DNA of 54,306 nt from Mycobacterium sp. GTDB taxonomy: Bacteria > Actinomycetota > Actinomycetes > Mycobacteriales > Mycobacteriaceae. The notes beneath the pieces are model-generated. The model had not been told where the DNA came from. It made no database searches and saw only the letters and a program-made list of their open reading frames with translations. The translations under genes and the position numbers were made by a program. Below are positions 1 to 8,815 of the stretch, piece after piece; the first letter of the stretch is position 1, and each line of letters opens with the position of its first letter. Location: assembly GCA_011620645.1 (NCBI GenBank), contig WOYS01000013.1, forward strand, positions 4,866 to 59,171, written 5' to 3'.

Positions 1-405
1 GGTGACCTTTTGGGTGACCTGTTGCGCGGCATCCTTGTCCAGATAGCTGGTGTCTGGCGGCGTGACGGTGTTGGTGTCCTCGTTGATCTGAACGGCTGGA
101 CGCTCGGCAGCATACCTGAGCAGGTCACGTACCTTGTTGGCAACCGACGCGGCATCGGTCTCACAGCGGTCCATGGCCTCGGCTGCGTTCTTGAGGTCGT
201 CGGCGTGGGTGTCGTGTTGCGCGGCCACCCCGAGCATCGACTCACCCGCGGCGTCCGCGGCCTGTCCCTGCCAGTTCGACAACCGCACCAACGACCGGTA
301 GAAATCCGCCGAATTGGCGTGGTTGGTAGCCATAGCGTGGGTCGCCTTGGCAAGGTCGGCAATTTCGGGCGGCAGGAAAATCAGCTCCCGCAGCGTCAGA
401 CCCAC
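1..405 (-). CDS. WXG100-like helical protein, 3' end cut by the window edge
   Basis: The frame is open from a GTG at 405 to the window edge, giving at least 135 residues. The sequence is predominantly helical and carries NWQG around residue 43 between two predicted helices, which resembles the WXG turn of type VII secretion substrates. The charged, Asp/Thr-rich stretch after it probably leads into a C-terminal domain beyond the window. The GTG overlaps the stop of the upstream EspC-like gene (396-695), so the two are translationally coupled, as substrate pairs often are. Family and start are inferred from context; no function is assigned beyond probable secretion. Alternative starts exist further in. 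Confidence 0.6.
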   Translation of the reverse strand, partial: MGLTLRELIFLPPEIADLAKATHAMATNHANSADFYRSLVRLSNWQGQAADAAGESMLGVAAQHDTHADDLKNAAEAMDRCETDAASVANKVRDLLRYAAERPAVQINEDTNTVTPPDTSYLDKDAAQQVTQKVT

Positions 406-695
406 CGAGAGATGTCCTGGGCGCCGTGTTCGTCGGTAGTGGCGTAGCCGCCGGCGGCGTCGCGGTGGCCCTCTGAGTGTCGGGTGAAATGCGCACCGAA
501 TACTGTGCCGCGTTTCTCCCACGCCGCCAGCATCCCCGATAACGCCGCGGTAGCCGTACCCGAGCCGAGCGATACCCCACCAGCTAACGCGTGAGCCGCT
601 TCGTGCGCCGAGATGAACGCGCGAGCATGCCCATCGATCTTGTTGGCCGACGCCAGTAACTCGGCCGCATTCACCTTGAGTGGTACTTCCGGCAT
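396..695 (-). CDS. EspC-like type VII secretion target (DUF2580-type)
   Basis: This 99-residue protein has the layout of mycobacterial EspC/DUF2580 proteins: a short N-terminal strand (MPEVPLKVN), a helix with small residues, a Gly-rich turn near residue 40, and a second helix ending near residue 60, followed by a polar tail. Such proteins are exported by ESX systems as helical hairpins. A strong purine-rich ribosome site (GGGGGGAGGG) lies just upstream of the ATG at 695. The next gene downstream (ending at 1) overlaps its stop and is also WXG-like. Assignment rests on length, pattern and pairing, so the exact subfamily is uncertain. Confidence 0.6.
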   Translation of the reverse strand: MPEVPLKVNAAELLASANKIDGHARAFISAHEAAHALAGGVSLGSGTATAALSGMLAAWEKRGTVFGAHFTRHSEGHRDAAGGYATTDEHGAQDISRWV

Positions 696-938
696 CTGGT
701 ATCCCTCCCCCCTGAGCTAATCACAGGATACGCCTCTGAGGTTCGCCGCAACCGACCAAAGGTTACAAACAACGGCCACGACGTACCCGGCCCAAGTTGA
801 CATAGCGGTCAACGTCGTTCGGCTAGCTGTTGTGGCGACCTAACCGCACAAACCGACAGCTGAGAAGTCACGTTCGACACAATCCCATATGGCATCCGAG
901 ACGTCCGACGGGGTTGGCCATTGCCAGTCTTGCGGTGA

Positions 939-1170
939 TCAGACATCGACAACTCGCGGCCCGTTGGGACTTTCTATCGTCAGAGATGTTCCGGCCAGAG
1001 TAAACGTCCAGTCCCGGATGTTCAGTGGCTCGCCAGGTTTGAGTTGCCGTCCGGGGTTGGGACGGAAGAATCCAGATTTCATCTGCCGGGTAGTGGTCGC
1101 GCAAGCCAAGCTGACGTCCGCCGACGAAGCAGCGCACACCGGTATTGCCAATCTCAACAGTCTCGGCAAT
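939..1170 (-). pseudogene. Frameshifted remnant of a small protein gene
   Basis: On the minus strand, one frame reads well from about 1170 to 1085 (AETVEIGNTGVRCF, GGRQLGLRDHY) and another from about 1090 to 939 (FFRPNPGRQLKPGE, DWTFTLAGTSLTIES). Together they look like one beta-rich domain split by a frameshift near 1085. No clear start or ribosome site precedes it. The rest of 696-1346 shows no convincing gene; it holds an 18-bp-spaced direct repeat at 1198-1230. I do not recognise the family. It may simply be chance coding appearance in a GC-rich frame. Confidence 0.3.
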
Positions 1171-1197
1171 AAGGCTCTTGGTCGGGGGCTAGGCCTG

Positions 1198-1230
1198 GCT
1201 AGGCGCTGTGACTCAGCTAGGCGCTGTGAC
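1198..1230. repeat. Short direct repeat, 15 bp twice
   Basis: GCTAGGCGCTGTGAC occurs at 1198-1212 and again at 1216-1230 with three bases between. It lies in the gene-poor stretch upstream of the 1347-1817 gene's 3' end and has no evident function. Confidence 0.7.
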
Positions 1231-1346
1231 GCCTACGCGGAGATGAATCGGCTCCAACATTTCAGACGAACGGTTATGCGTTGGTAGGCGGCTTCGCGTT
1301 GGCGGGCTTGGATTGTGTTCTTTCCAGGTGTGCTCACGGGTGGGGC

Positions 1347-1817
1347 TCACCCGTCGATCGGGCCGATGCAGCCCTGGCAGCGGTCGGACAGCACGGTCAG
1401 CAACTCGGCAGCCTTGACCGTGGCCTCGCGCACCCGCTCGATATCCCTTGACGCATTCAACTGCACTAGAGCAGCCTCGGCGGCGTCGACGACCTCGCTG
1501 CGTACCGCCGAGACCACCTCCGCCGCAGGCGTCCCGTACAGGTAGAGCAGCACCTGCTTGTCCTGATAAGCCGGAAGTTCGGAGGGCAGATGGCCCAGTC
1601 CGAGGCTGGCGAGTTTGGCCGACAGTACCTGTCGGACGTTGGTGCCGAGCCGGCCGTAGCCGCCGATTTCGCGTAGCTGCCCCATGGGGAGCCGGTAAAC
1701 CCCGTAATGCTCGGTGACCGTCACACGCAACTCCTCCCAGCAGGAAGGGCCTTCGCCGTGTGGCGCGTCCAATACCTTTTGCACGACTTTGGCGTCGTCA
1801 GACACTTGAGACTCCAT
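1347..1817 (-). CDS. Conserved-looking hypothetical protein divergent from nifV
   Basis: A 156-residue soluble protein without signal peptide or membrane segment. The N-terminal half is mixed (CWEELRVTVTEHYGVYRLPM, then a GGYGRLG turn); the C-terminal half (about residues 75-145) looks like long amphipathic helices; the end carries a CxxC (RCQGC). I do not recognise the family. It is transcribed away from nifV, and the shared 345-bp region between them is the presumed nif promoter, so a regulatory or redox-sensing role is conceivable but unproven. The ribosome site before the ATG at 1817 is weak, so the true start may lie further in. Confidence 0.55.
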   Translation of the reverse strand: MESQVSDDAKVVQKVLDAPHGEGPSCWEELRVTVTEHYGVYRLPMGQLREIGGYGRLGTNVRQVLSAKLASLGLGHLPSELPAYQDKQVLLYLYGTPAAEVVSAVRSEVVDAAEAALVQLNASRDIERVREATVKAAELLTVLSDRCQGCIGPIDG

Positions 1818-1841
1818 TCTGCCCGCGACACTGCGGTACGA

Positions 1842-1891
1842 CCGGTGACGGCGGATCTACGGCCCTGATCGGCCGGTGACGGCGGATCTAC
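1842..1891. repeat. Direct repeat, 19 bp twice with a 31-bp period
   Basis: CCGGTGACGGCGGATCTAC is present at 1842-1860 and 1873-1891. A degenerate third TGATC-rich piece follows at about 1896. The pair sits between the divergent starts of the 1347-1817 gene and nifV, so it could be a binding-site array or a duplication scar. Confidence 0.75.
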
Positions 1892-1954
1892 TGCCTGATC
1901 AGCGGTTACCGTCGTCGATGTCGCAATCGTACTCCTCCAGGCGGGATGACTCAG

Positions 1955-2162
1955 GATAAGAAAAATCTCTCGGAAAACTTTTCCTTGTAGTTTTTCTTTG
2001 TTGTTTTTATTTAATTAATTACTAGAGGTAATTAAGCGAATTTCAAGTTAACGCGCAAGTAACTTCAGTTACCAAATCTGACACAAAGCGCGGGCAATAT
2101 TCCAGGTACTTCGATGAAGTCAGCTACCCGAGTGCAAGCACATTTATTCGAAAGGAGCGGAT
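1955..2162 (+). promoter_or_regulatory. AT-rich nif promoter region with inverted repeats
   Basis: This stretch is far richer in A and T than the surrounding sequence. It contains a possible SigA-type promoter (TTGTAG at 1985-1990, 17-bp spacer, TATTTA at 2008-2013), a perfect 8-bp inverted repeat TTAATTAC/GTAATTAA at 2015-2035, and a second repeat GTAAC/GTTAC at 2059-2072. A ribosome site AAGGAG at 2152-2157 sets the nifV start at 2163. No sigma-54 -24/-12 element or NifA-type site was seen. AT-rich DNA is a known target of the mycobacterial silencer Lsr2. The promoter call is inference. Confidence 0.45.
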
Positions 2163-3284
2163 ATGCTCGCCGATCAACGCGTTCAAATATGCGATACGAC
2201 ATTGCGTGATGGCGAGCAATGCCCGGGCGTCTCCTTTACCGCAGCGGAGAAACTGGCAATAGCGACAGCCCTTTCCAATTGTGGCGTGCATGCCATCGAG
2301 GCCGGCATTCCGGCGATGGGAACTGTTGAGCAACAGGCACTTCGGTCGATCGTTGATGCTGGCCTGAGTGCCGAGATCATCGGCTGGTGCCGCGCCAACC
2401 GCCAGGATGTCGTAGCTGCCGTCGAGTGCGGAATTCACTCGGTACACGTGACGATACCGGTGTCAGATCTGCATCTGACTGAAAAGCTCCGACGTGACCG
2501 GAAATGGGCTCGGTACCATATCAAAGAATGCGTCGGCGACGCGCTGGACCGCGGCCTGCTGGTGAGCGTGGGCTTCGAAGACGCCTCGCGCGCCGATGAC
2601 AACTTCGTCGCGGAATTGGCGGCCGAACTGAGCCTTATGGGCGTGCGTCGCCTGCGCTGGGCCGACACTGTCGGGGTCATGGAGCCGTTCGCCGGGCGCG
2701 ACCGGCTGGCCCGACTGACCGTGGCCGTGCCCGGGGTCTGGGAGATCCACGCCCACGACGACTTCGGGCTGGCCACAGCCAACAGCCTGGCGGCCGTCGC
2801 GGCCGGTTTCAGCTGGGTCAGCACAACGGTGGCCGGGCTCGGGGAGCGGGCCGGAAACGCACCGCTGGAAGAGGTCGTGATGGCCCTGCGGCACCTGCAC
2901 GGGCAGGACACCGGCCTCGACACCACCGGTTTTCGCGCGTTGGCCACCTCGGTGGCGCGCGCGTCTCGTCGGCCGGTCCCGGTCGGCAAGGCCGTGGTGG
3001 GCCGGTCGGTGTTCGCCCACGAATCCGGCATCCACGTCGACGGCGTCCTGAAGTCGGCCGCCACCTACGAGCCGTTCGATCCCGCCGAGGTCGGGGGGCG
3101 GCGCCGGTTGGTGGTCGGCAAGCACAGCGGTCGCGCGTCGTTGCAACATGCGCTCGCGCGCTACGGCATCGCCGCCGACCGCGAAGAGCTCCAGACGCTG
3201 CTCGAACGGGTCCGGGAAGCGACGTCGAAACGGAAGCGGCCGTTGCGGGCCACCGAGGTCCGAGACCTTTACAAGACGGCATAG
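2163..3284 (+). CDS. nifV: Homocitrate synthase NifV
   Basis: Condenses acetyl-CoA with 2-oxoglutarate to homocitrate, the organic ligand of the iron-molybdenum cofactor. The 373-residue protein has the DRE-TIM signature DTTLRDGEQ at residues 11-19, the metal-binding HAHDD at 196-200, and the HESGIH region near residue 285. Length fits stand-alone NifV rather than the longer leucine-pathway LeuA. ATG 2163 follows a good AAGGAG. It is the first gene of the nif run, 32 bp upstream of nifH, the same leading position it has in Frankia. An alternative reading as a lysine-pathway homocitrate synthase is unlikely in this context. Confidence 0.95.
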   Translation: MLADQRVQICDTTLRDGEQCPGVSFTAAEKLAIATALSNCGVHAIEAGIPAMGTVEQQALRSIVDAGLSAEIIGWCRANRQDVVAAVECGIHSVHVTIPVSDLHLTEKLRRDRKWARYHIKECVGDALDRGLLVSVGFEDASRADDNFVAELAAELSLMGVRRLRWADTVGVMEPFAGRDRLARLTVAVPGVWEIHAHDDFGLATANSLAAVAAGFSWVSTTVAGLGERAGNAPLEEVVMALRHLHGQDTGLDTTGFRALATSVARASRRPVPVGKAVVGRSVFAHESGIHVDGVLKSAATYEPFDPAEVGGRRRLVVGKHSGRASLQHALARYGIAADREELQTLLERVREATSKRKRPLRATEVRDLYKTA

Positions 3285-3304
3285 ACAGCAGCCCCAACAA
3301 TTAA

Positions 3305-4195
<891 letters not shown>

Positions 4196-4223
4196 GTCCA
4201 CCGCGATTCCAGGAGGAACGTAA

Positions 4224-5693
4224 ATGACTACTTTCGACAAGAGTCCCCGGGAACAGACCGAGGAGATGATCGCCGACGTTTTGTCCCACTACCCGGAGAA
4301 GACGGCGAAATTCCGCGGCAAGCACCTCAAGCCCAACGACCCCGAGGGTTCCAAGGAGTGCGCGGTCAAGTCCAACATCAAATCGCGCCCAGGCGTGATG
4401 ACCGTCCGCGGCTGCGCCTACGCCGGATCCAAGGGCGTGGTGTGGGGTCCGGTCAAGGACATGGTGCACATCAGCCATGGCCCGGTCGGCTGCGGTCAAT
4501 ACTCCTGGGCCACACGGCGTAACTACTCGCACGGCGAGCTGGGCATCGACAACTTCGTCGCCATGCAGTTCACCAGCGACTTCCAGGAACGTGACGTGGT
4601 GTTCGGCGGCGACAAGAAGCTCGCCCAGATCAACAAGGAGATCAAGGAGCTGTTCCCGCTCGTCAAGGGCATCTCGGTGCAGTCGGAATGCCCGATCGGT
4701 TTGATCGGAGACGATATCGAAGCGGTGGCCCGTGCCTCCTCGGCCGAAATCGGCATCCCGGTGGTGCCGGTCCGCTGCGAGGGCTTCCGCGGGGTGAGCC
4801 AGTCGTTGGGGCACCACATCGCCAACGACGCAGCCCGCGACTGGGTGATGGGCACCCGCGACGATCTGGAACAGACCGACTACGATGTCGCCCTGATCGG
4901 TGACTACAACATCGGCGGCGACGCCTGGGCGTCGCGGGCGATCTTGGAGGACATGGGACTTCGGGTCATCGCCCAATGGTCAGGAGACGGCACCATCAAC
5001 GAGATGGCCACCACCCACCTGTCGAAGCTCAACCTCATCCACTGCTACCGGTCGATGAATTACATCTGTACGACGCTCGAAGAGCGTTACGGCACACCGT
5101 GGACAGAGTTCAACTTCTTCGGTCCCACCAAGATCATCGAGTCGATGCGCAAGATCGCGGAGTTCTTCGACGACACGATCAAGGAGAAGACCGAAGCAGC
5201 GATCGCCCGCTATCAGGGGTTCTTCGATCAGGTCACCGAAACCTACGGGCCCCGGCTCAACGGCAAGACGGTCATGCTGCTCGTCGGCGGCCTGCGTCCG
5301 CGCCACACCATCGGTGCCTACGAGGACCTCGGTATGGAGGTCATCGGTACCGGTTACGAGTTCGCCCACAGCGACGACTACACCCGGACCTACACCGAGC
5401 TCAAGGAGGGGACCGTGCTTTACGACGATCCCACCGCCTTCGAACTCGAGGAGTTCGCGCGACGCCTCAAGCCCGACCTGATGGGCGCCGGCGTCAAAGA
5501 GAAGTACGTGTTCCACAAGATGGGGATCCCCTTCCGCCAGATGCACTCGTGGGACTACTCCGGTCCATACCACGGAGTCGACGGCTTCGCCGTCTTCGCC
5601 CGCGACATGGACATCGCCATCAACAATCCCATCTGGGACAAGTTCCAACCCCCCTGGGCAGCCGAGCCGGCAGCAACTGCCGACGTGACCTGA
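4224..5693 (+). CDS. nifD: Nitrogenase molybdenum-iron protein alpha chain
   Basis: Forms with NifK the alpha2beta2 MoFe protein that reduces dinitrogen. In the 489-residue chain the P-cluster ligands are C64, C90 and C156, and the FeMo-cofactor ligands are C282 and H441, in the contexts [11 protein letters not shown] and [11 protein letters not shown]201-region residues near [10 protein letters not shown] are also typical. All ligands are present, so the subunit should be functional. A ribosome site AGGAGG lies 10 bases before ATG 4224. A 150-bp gap with a strong hairpin separates it from nifK. No delta-subunit gene is nearby, which argues against V or Fe-only nitrogenase. Confidence 0.98.
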   Translation: MTTFDKSPREQTEEMIADVLSHYPEKTAKFRGKHLKPNDPEGSKECAVKSNIKSRPGVMTVRGCAYAGSKGVVWGPVKDMVHISHGPVGCGQYSWATRRNYSHGELGIDNFVAMQFTSDFQERDVVFGGDKKLAQINKEIKELFPLVKGISVQSECPIGLIGDDIEAVARASSAEIGIPVVPVRCEGFRGVSQSLGHHIANDAARDWVMGTRDDLEQTDYDVALIGDYNIGGDAWASRAILEDMGLRVIAQWSGDGTINEMATTHLSKLNLIHCYRSMNYICTTLEERYGTPWTEFNFFGPTKIIESMRKIAEFFDDTIKEKTEAAIARYQGFFDQVTETYGPRLNGKTVMLLVGGLRPRHTIGAYEDLGMEVIGTGYEFAHSDDYTRTYTELKEGTVLYDDPTAFELEEFARRLKPDLMGAGVKEKYVFHKMGIPFRQMHSWDYSGPYHGVDGFAVFARDMDIAINNPIWDKFQPPWAAEPAATADVT

Positions 5694-5700
5694 CCCCCCC

Positions 5701-5738
5701 GGATGGTCGGCCGGGGCCACCACCCCGGTCGACCATCC
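5701..5738 (+). promoter_or_regulatory. Strong intercistronic hairpin between nifD and nifK
   Basis: Bases 5701-5716 pair with 5723-5738 in 15 of 16 positions around a six-base loop (CCACCA). There is no following T-run, so it is not a classical terminator. Such a stem could protect the 3' end of a nifHD message, set the NifD:NifK ratio, or attenuate read-through. The remaining gap to nifK (5739-5843) shows only the nifK ribosome site. Confidence 0.6.
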
Positions 5739-5843
5739 CACAGCTCCGACCAGCCCATAGGAAATTCCACGCGGAACTCCGGTTCAGCCGCCCGGCAGGG
5801 GCGCCCGGCGTGACGTGGGTACCCGCACACCCTGGAGAACCCG

Positions 5844-7364
5844 ATGACCAGCTCCGAAGTCCAATTCGGCGACCACAACACCCTTTTCGAGTCCGTGCAC
5901 TATCAGGAGCAGTTCGAGCGGAAACGCGAGTTCGAAGCCGGCTGCGGCTCCGACGAGGTCGAGACCGTCAAGGCCTGGACCCGCTCTCCCGAGTACCGGG
6001 AGAAGAACTTCGCCCGCGGGGCACTCACCGTCAATCCGGCGAAAGCCTGCCAGCCGCTCGGCGCGGTACTGGCCTCGCTCGGCTTCGCCAACACCCTGCC
6101 TCTGGTGCACGGCTCGCAGGGGTGCGTTGCCTACTTCCGCAGTCACTTTGCCCGCCACTTCAAGGAGCCGGTGCCCACCGTCTCCTCGTCGATGACGGAG
6201 GATGCGGCCGTCTTCGGCGGTATGAACAACCTCGTCGAGGCACTGCTGAACTCCACCACCCTTTACAAGCCCGACATGGTGGCCGTCTCGACCACCTGCA
6301 TGGCCGAGGTGATCGGCGAAGACCTGCACGCCTTCATCGAGGAGTCACGCCTCAAAGGCTCCATCTCCGACGACTACCCGGTCCCCTTCGCGCACACGCC
6401 CAGCTTCGTGGGGTCGCACATCACCGGCTACGACAACATGATGCGCGGCATCCTGGATTACGTCACCAAGGACAAGAAGGGCGAGCCGAACGGCAAGATC
6501 AACATCGTTCCGGGCTTCGACACCTACACCGCCGATCACCCGGAACTGCGCCGCCTGCTCACCGAACTCGGCGTCGGCGCAACGATTCTCGGCGATCACA
6601 GCGCGTCGCTGGATTCACCTGCCAACGGCGACTACGCGCTGTACCCGGGCGGCACGCCGTTGGACGAGGCAGCCGACGCGATCAACGCGAAGGGCACCGT
6701 GTTCCTGCAGCCCTCGGCGAGCGTCAAGACCGCCGAACTCGTCTCGACGAAGTGGGGGCAGGAGGCGGTGACGCTGGAATCGCCCATCGGCATCGCCAAC
6801 ACCGACGCCTTCATCACCGAGATCGCCCGGCTCGGCGGAGTCAGCGTGCCGAACTCCATCTCGCTGGAACGCGGCCGGCTGATCGACGCGATCACCGACT
6901 CGCACGCCTACCTGCACGGCAAGCGGGTGGCCATCGCCGGTGACCCGGACATCGTGGTCGCTATGCTCGGCTTCCTCCTCGAACTCGGCATGGAACCGGT
7001 CCACGTGGTGTGCACCAACGCGGACAAGGGATTCACCCAGCGTGCCGAGGCGGCACTGGCTTCGAGTCCGTTCGGCGTCAACGCCATCGTCTGGCCGAAC
7101 AAGGATCTGTGGCATCTGCGTTCGTTGGTGTTCACCGAGCCGGTCGACCTGCTCATCGGCAGCAGTTACCTCAAATACCTGTCCCGTGAGTCCGAAACAC
7201 CCTTGTTCCGTGTGGGTTTCCCGATCTTCGATCGCCACCACCTACATCGGTTCCCGATCCTCGGTTACGCGGGCGCGCTCAACCTGCTGACCGGACTGGT
7301 CAACACCATCCTCGAGGAACTCGACCGCAACGCCCCTGATCACAGCTTCGACGTGGTCCGCTAG
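5844..7364 (+). CDS. nifK: Nitrogenase molybdenum-iron protein beta chain
   Basis: Partner of NifD in the MoFe protein. The 506-residue chain carries the P-cluster ligands C69, C94 and C152, in the contexts KACQPLGA, GSQGCVAYFRSHF and STTCMAEVIGEDL. The N-terminal extension is of the longer type. ATG 5844 follows GGAG. nifE begins 11 bp after the stop, with its ribosome site overlapping the TAG, so K and E are probably co-translated. Nothing is missing from the expected motif set. Confidence 0.97.
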   Translation: MTSSEVQFGDHNTLFESVHYQEQFERKREFEAGCGSDEVETVKAWTRSPEYREKNFARGALTVNPAKACQPLGAVLASLGFANTLPLVHGSQGCVAYFRSHFARHFKEPVPTVSSSMTEDAAVFGGMNNLVEALLNSTTLYKPDMVAVSTTCMAEVIGEDLHAFIEESRLKGSISDDYPVPFAHTPSFVGSHITGYDNMMRGILDYVTKDKKGEPNGKINIVPGFDTYTADHPELRRLLTELGVGATILGDHSASLDSPANGDYALYPGGTPLDEAADAINAKGTVFLQPSASVKTAELVSTKWGQEAVTLESPIGIANTDAFITEIARLGGVSVPNSISLERGRLIDAITDSHAYLHGKRVAIAGDPDIVVAMLGFLLELGMEPVHVVCTNADKGFTQRAEAALASSPFGVNAIVWPNKDLWHLRSLVFTEPVDLLIGSSYLKYLSRESETPLFRVGFPIFDRHHLHRFPILGYAGALNLLTGLVNTILEELDRNAPDHSFDVVR

Positions 7365-7375
7365 GAGCCGACGCC

Positions 7376-8815
7376 ATGACCACCCCCGACCGCACCGACA
7401 TCTTCTCCGAGCCGGCCTGCGACCATAACCGCAGCAAGTCGAGCAAGGAGAAGAAGGCGGGCTGCCCGAAGCCGAAACCCGGTGCCACCGCAGGTGGTTG
7501 CGCCTTCGATGGCGCGATGATCACCCTGGTGCCCATCGTGGACGCGGCCCACGTGGTGCACGGACCGATCGCGTGTGCGGGCAACTCGTGGGACGGTCGG
7601 GGGAGTCTGTCGTCGGGGCCCACGCTCTATCAGCGGGGGTTCACCTCCGATCTCTCGGAGACCGACATCATCTTCGGCGGCGAGCAGAAACTCTACGACA
7701 CGATTCTGGAGGCCGGCCGGCGGCATTGGCCCGCTGCGGTCTTCGTCTACGAGACCTGTGTGACGGCCACCATCGGCGACGACGTGGCCGCCGTCTGCCG
7801 GGCGGCGGCCGACGCGCTGGCGGTTCCGGTGGTCCCCGTGCACTCTCCCGGGTTCGCGGGTTCGAAGAACCTGGGGAACAGGCTGGCCGGCGAGGCGCTG
7901 CTCCACCACGTCATCGGCAGTGCCGAGCCGGCCGTGACGACCGACTACGACGTCAACCTGGTCGGCGAGTACAACATCGCCGGCGAGCTCTGGGATATCC
8001 AGGATTTGTTGTCCCGGTTGGGAATCCGCGTGCAGGCCTGCATGAGCGGTGACGCGCGCTACGCCGACGTGGCCGCGGCGCACCGGGCCAAGGTGACGAT
8101 GGTGGTGTGTTCGCGCGCGCTGCTCGGCCTGGCCCGCGGGCTGCAAGAACGCTTTCGCGTGCCGTTCTTCGAAGGCAGCTTCTACGGCATCGACGCCACC
8201 AGCGAGGCGCTGCGCACCTTCGCCCGGATGCTCGATCACGGTGACGGCACACTGATCACGCGGGCCGAGGAGTTCATCGCCACCGAGGAGGCCGCCACCC
8301 GTGCGGCACTGGAGCCTTATCGGGAGCGGCTGGCCGGCACGCGCGCGGTGCTCTACACCGGCGGTAACAAGAGCTGGTCGGTCATCGCGGCCCTGCAGGA
8401 CATCGGCGTGCACGTCATCGGGTCGGGCGCCGGCAAGGCCACCGACGACGATGTCGAGAAGATGCGCGGAATCCTCGGTCCCGAAGGACGGATCATCAAG
8501 GAGGGCAACCCGCGCGAACTGCTGGCGATCATGGCCGAGACCGGCGCACAACTGCTGGTGGCCGGTGGCCGCAATCAGTACACCGCCCTCAAGGGCCGGC
8601 ACGCCTTCCTCGATATCAACCAGGAGCGACACATCCCCTATGCCGGTTACGCCGGCGTGCTGGAGATGGCGCGACAAGTGGACCGGACTGTCAACAGCCC
8701 GGTGTGGGAGCAGGTGCGCGCACCGGCCCCGTGGGACGCCGACACCGAAAAACCCTGCGTCACTGAAAAACCCTGCGTCACTGAAAAACCCTGCGTCATC
8801 GAAGGAGCGGCGTGA
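7376..8815 (+). CDS. nifE: FeMo-cofactor scaffold protein NifE
   Basis: Pairs with NifN to form the scaffold on which the NifB-cofactor becomes FeMo-co. The 479 residues are NifD-like: cluster cysteines C42, C67 and C128 (contexts GGCAFDGAM, IACAGN, ETCVTATIGDD) and a later VVCSRALLG motif matching the cofactor-ligand region. The extreme C-terminus is unusual: three in-frame TEKPCV units encoded by an 18-bp tandem repeat, adding three cysteines. The stop overlaps nifN by one base. The tail is probably a recent expansion rather than part of the core fold. Confidence 0.96.
   Translation: MTTPDRTDIFSEPACDHNRSKSSKEKKAGCPKPKPGATAGGCAFDGAMITLVPIVDAAHVVHGPIACAGNSWDGRGSLSSGPTLYQRGFTSDLSETDIIFGGEQKLYDTILEAGRRHWPAAVFVYETCVTATIGDDVAAVCRAAADALAVPVVPVHSPGFAGSKNLGNRLAGEALLHHVIGSAEPAVTTDYDVNLVGEYNIAGELWDIQDLLSRLGIRVQACMSGDARYADVAAAHRAKVTMVVCSRALLGLARGLQERFRVPFFEGSFYGIDATSEALRTFARMLDHGDGTLITRAEEFIATEEAATRAALEPYRERLAGTRAVLYTGGNKSWSVIAALQDIGVHVIGSGAGKATDDDVEKMRGILGPEGRIIKEGNPRELLAIMAETGAQLLVAGGRNQYTALKGRHAFLDINQERHIPYAGYAGVLEMARQVDRTVNSPVWEQVRAPAPWDADTEKPCVTEKPCVTEKPCVIEGAA
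8747..8800 (+). repeat. 18-bp tandem repeat, three copies, in the nifE 3' end
   Basis: Units at 8747-8764, 8765-8782 and 8783-8800 are identical apart from the last two bases of the third. Each encodes EKPCV plus a linking residue, so copy-number change would keep the frame. Confidence 0.95.

Noticed and set aside
4976..6943. 655-codon open frame across nifD and nifK
   Set aside because: Arg/His/Pro-rich composition typical of an out-of-frame reading of two confirmed nif genes.
8101..8300. Possible CRISPR or repeat array among the nif genes
   Set aside because: Only the 18-bp coding repeat at 8747-8800 is regular; no spacers or cas genes exist in the window.
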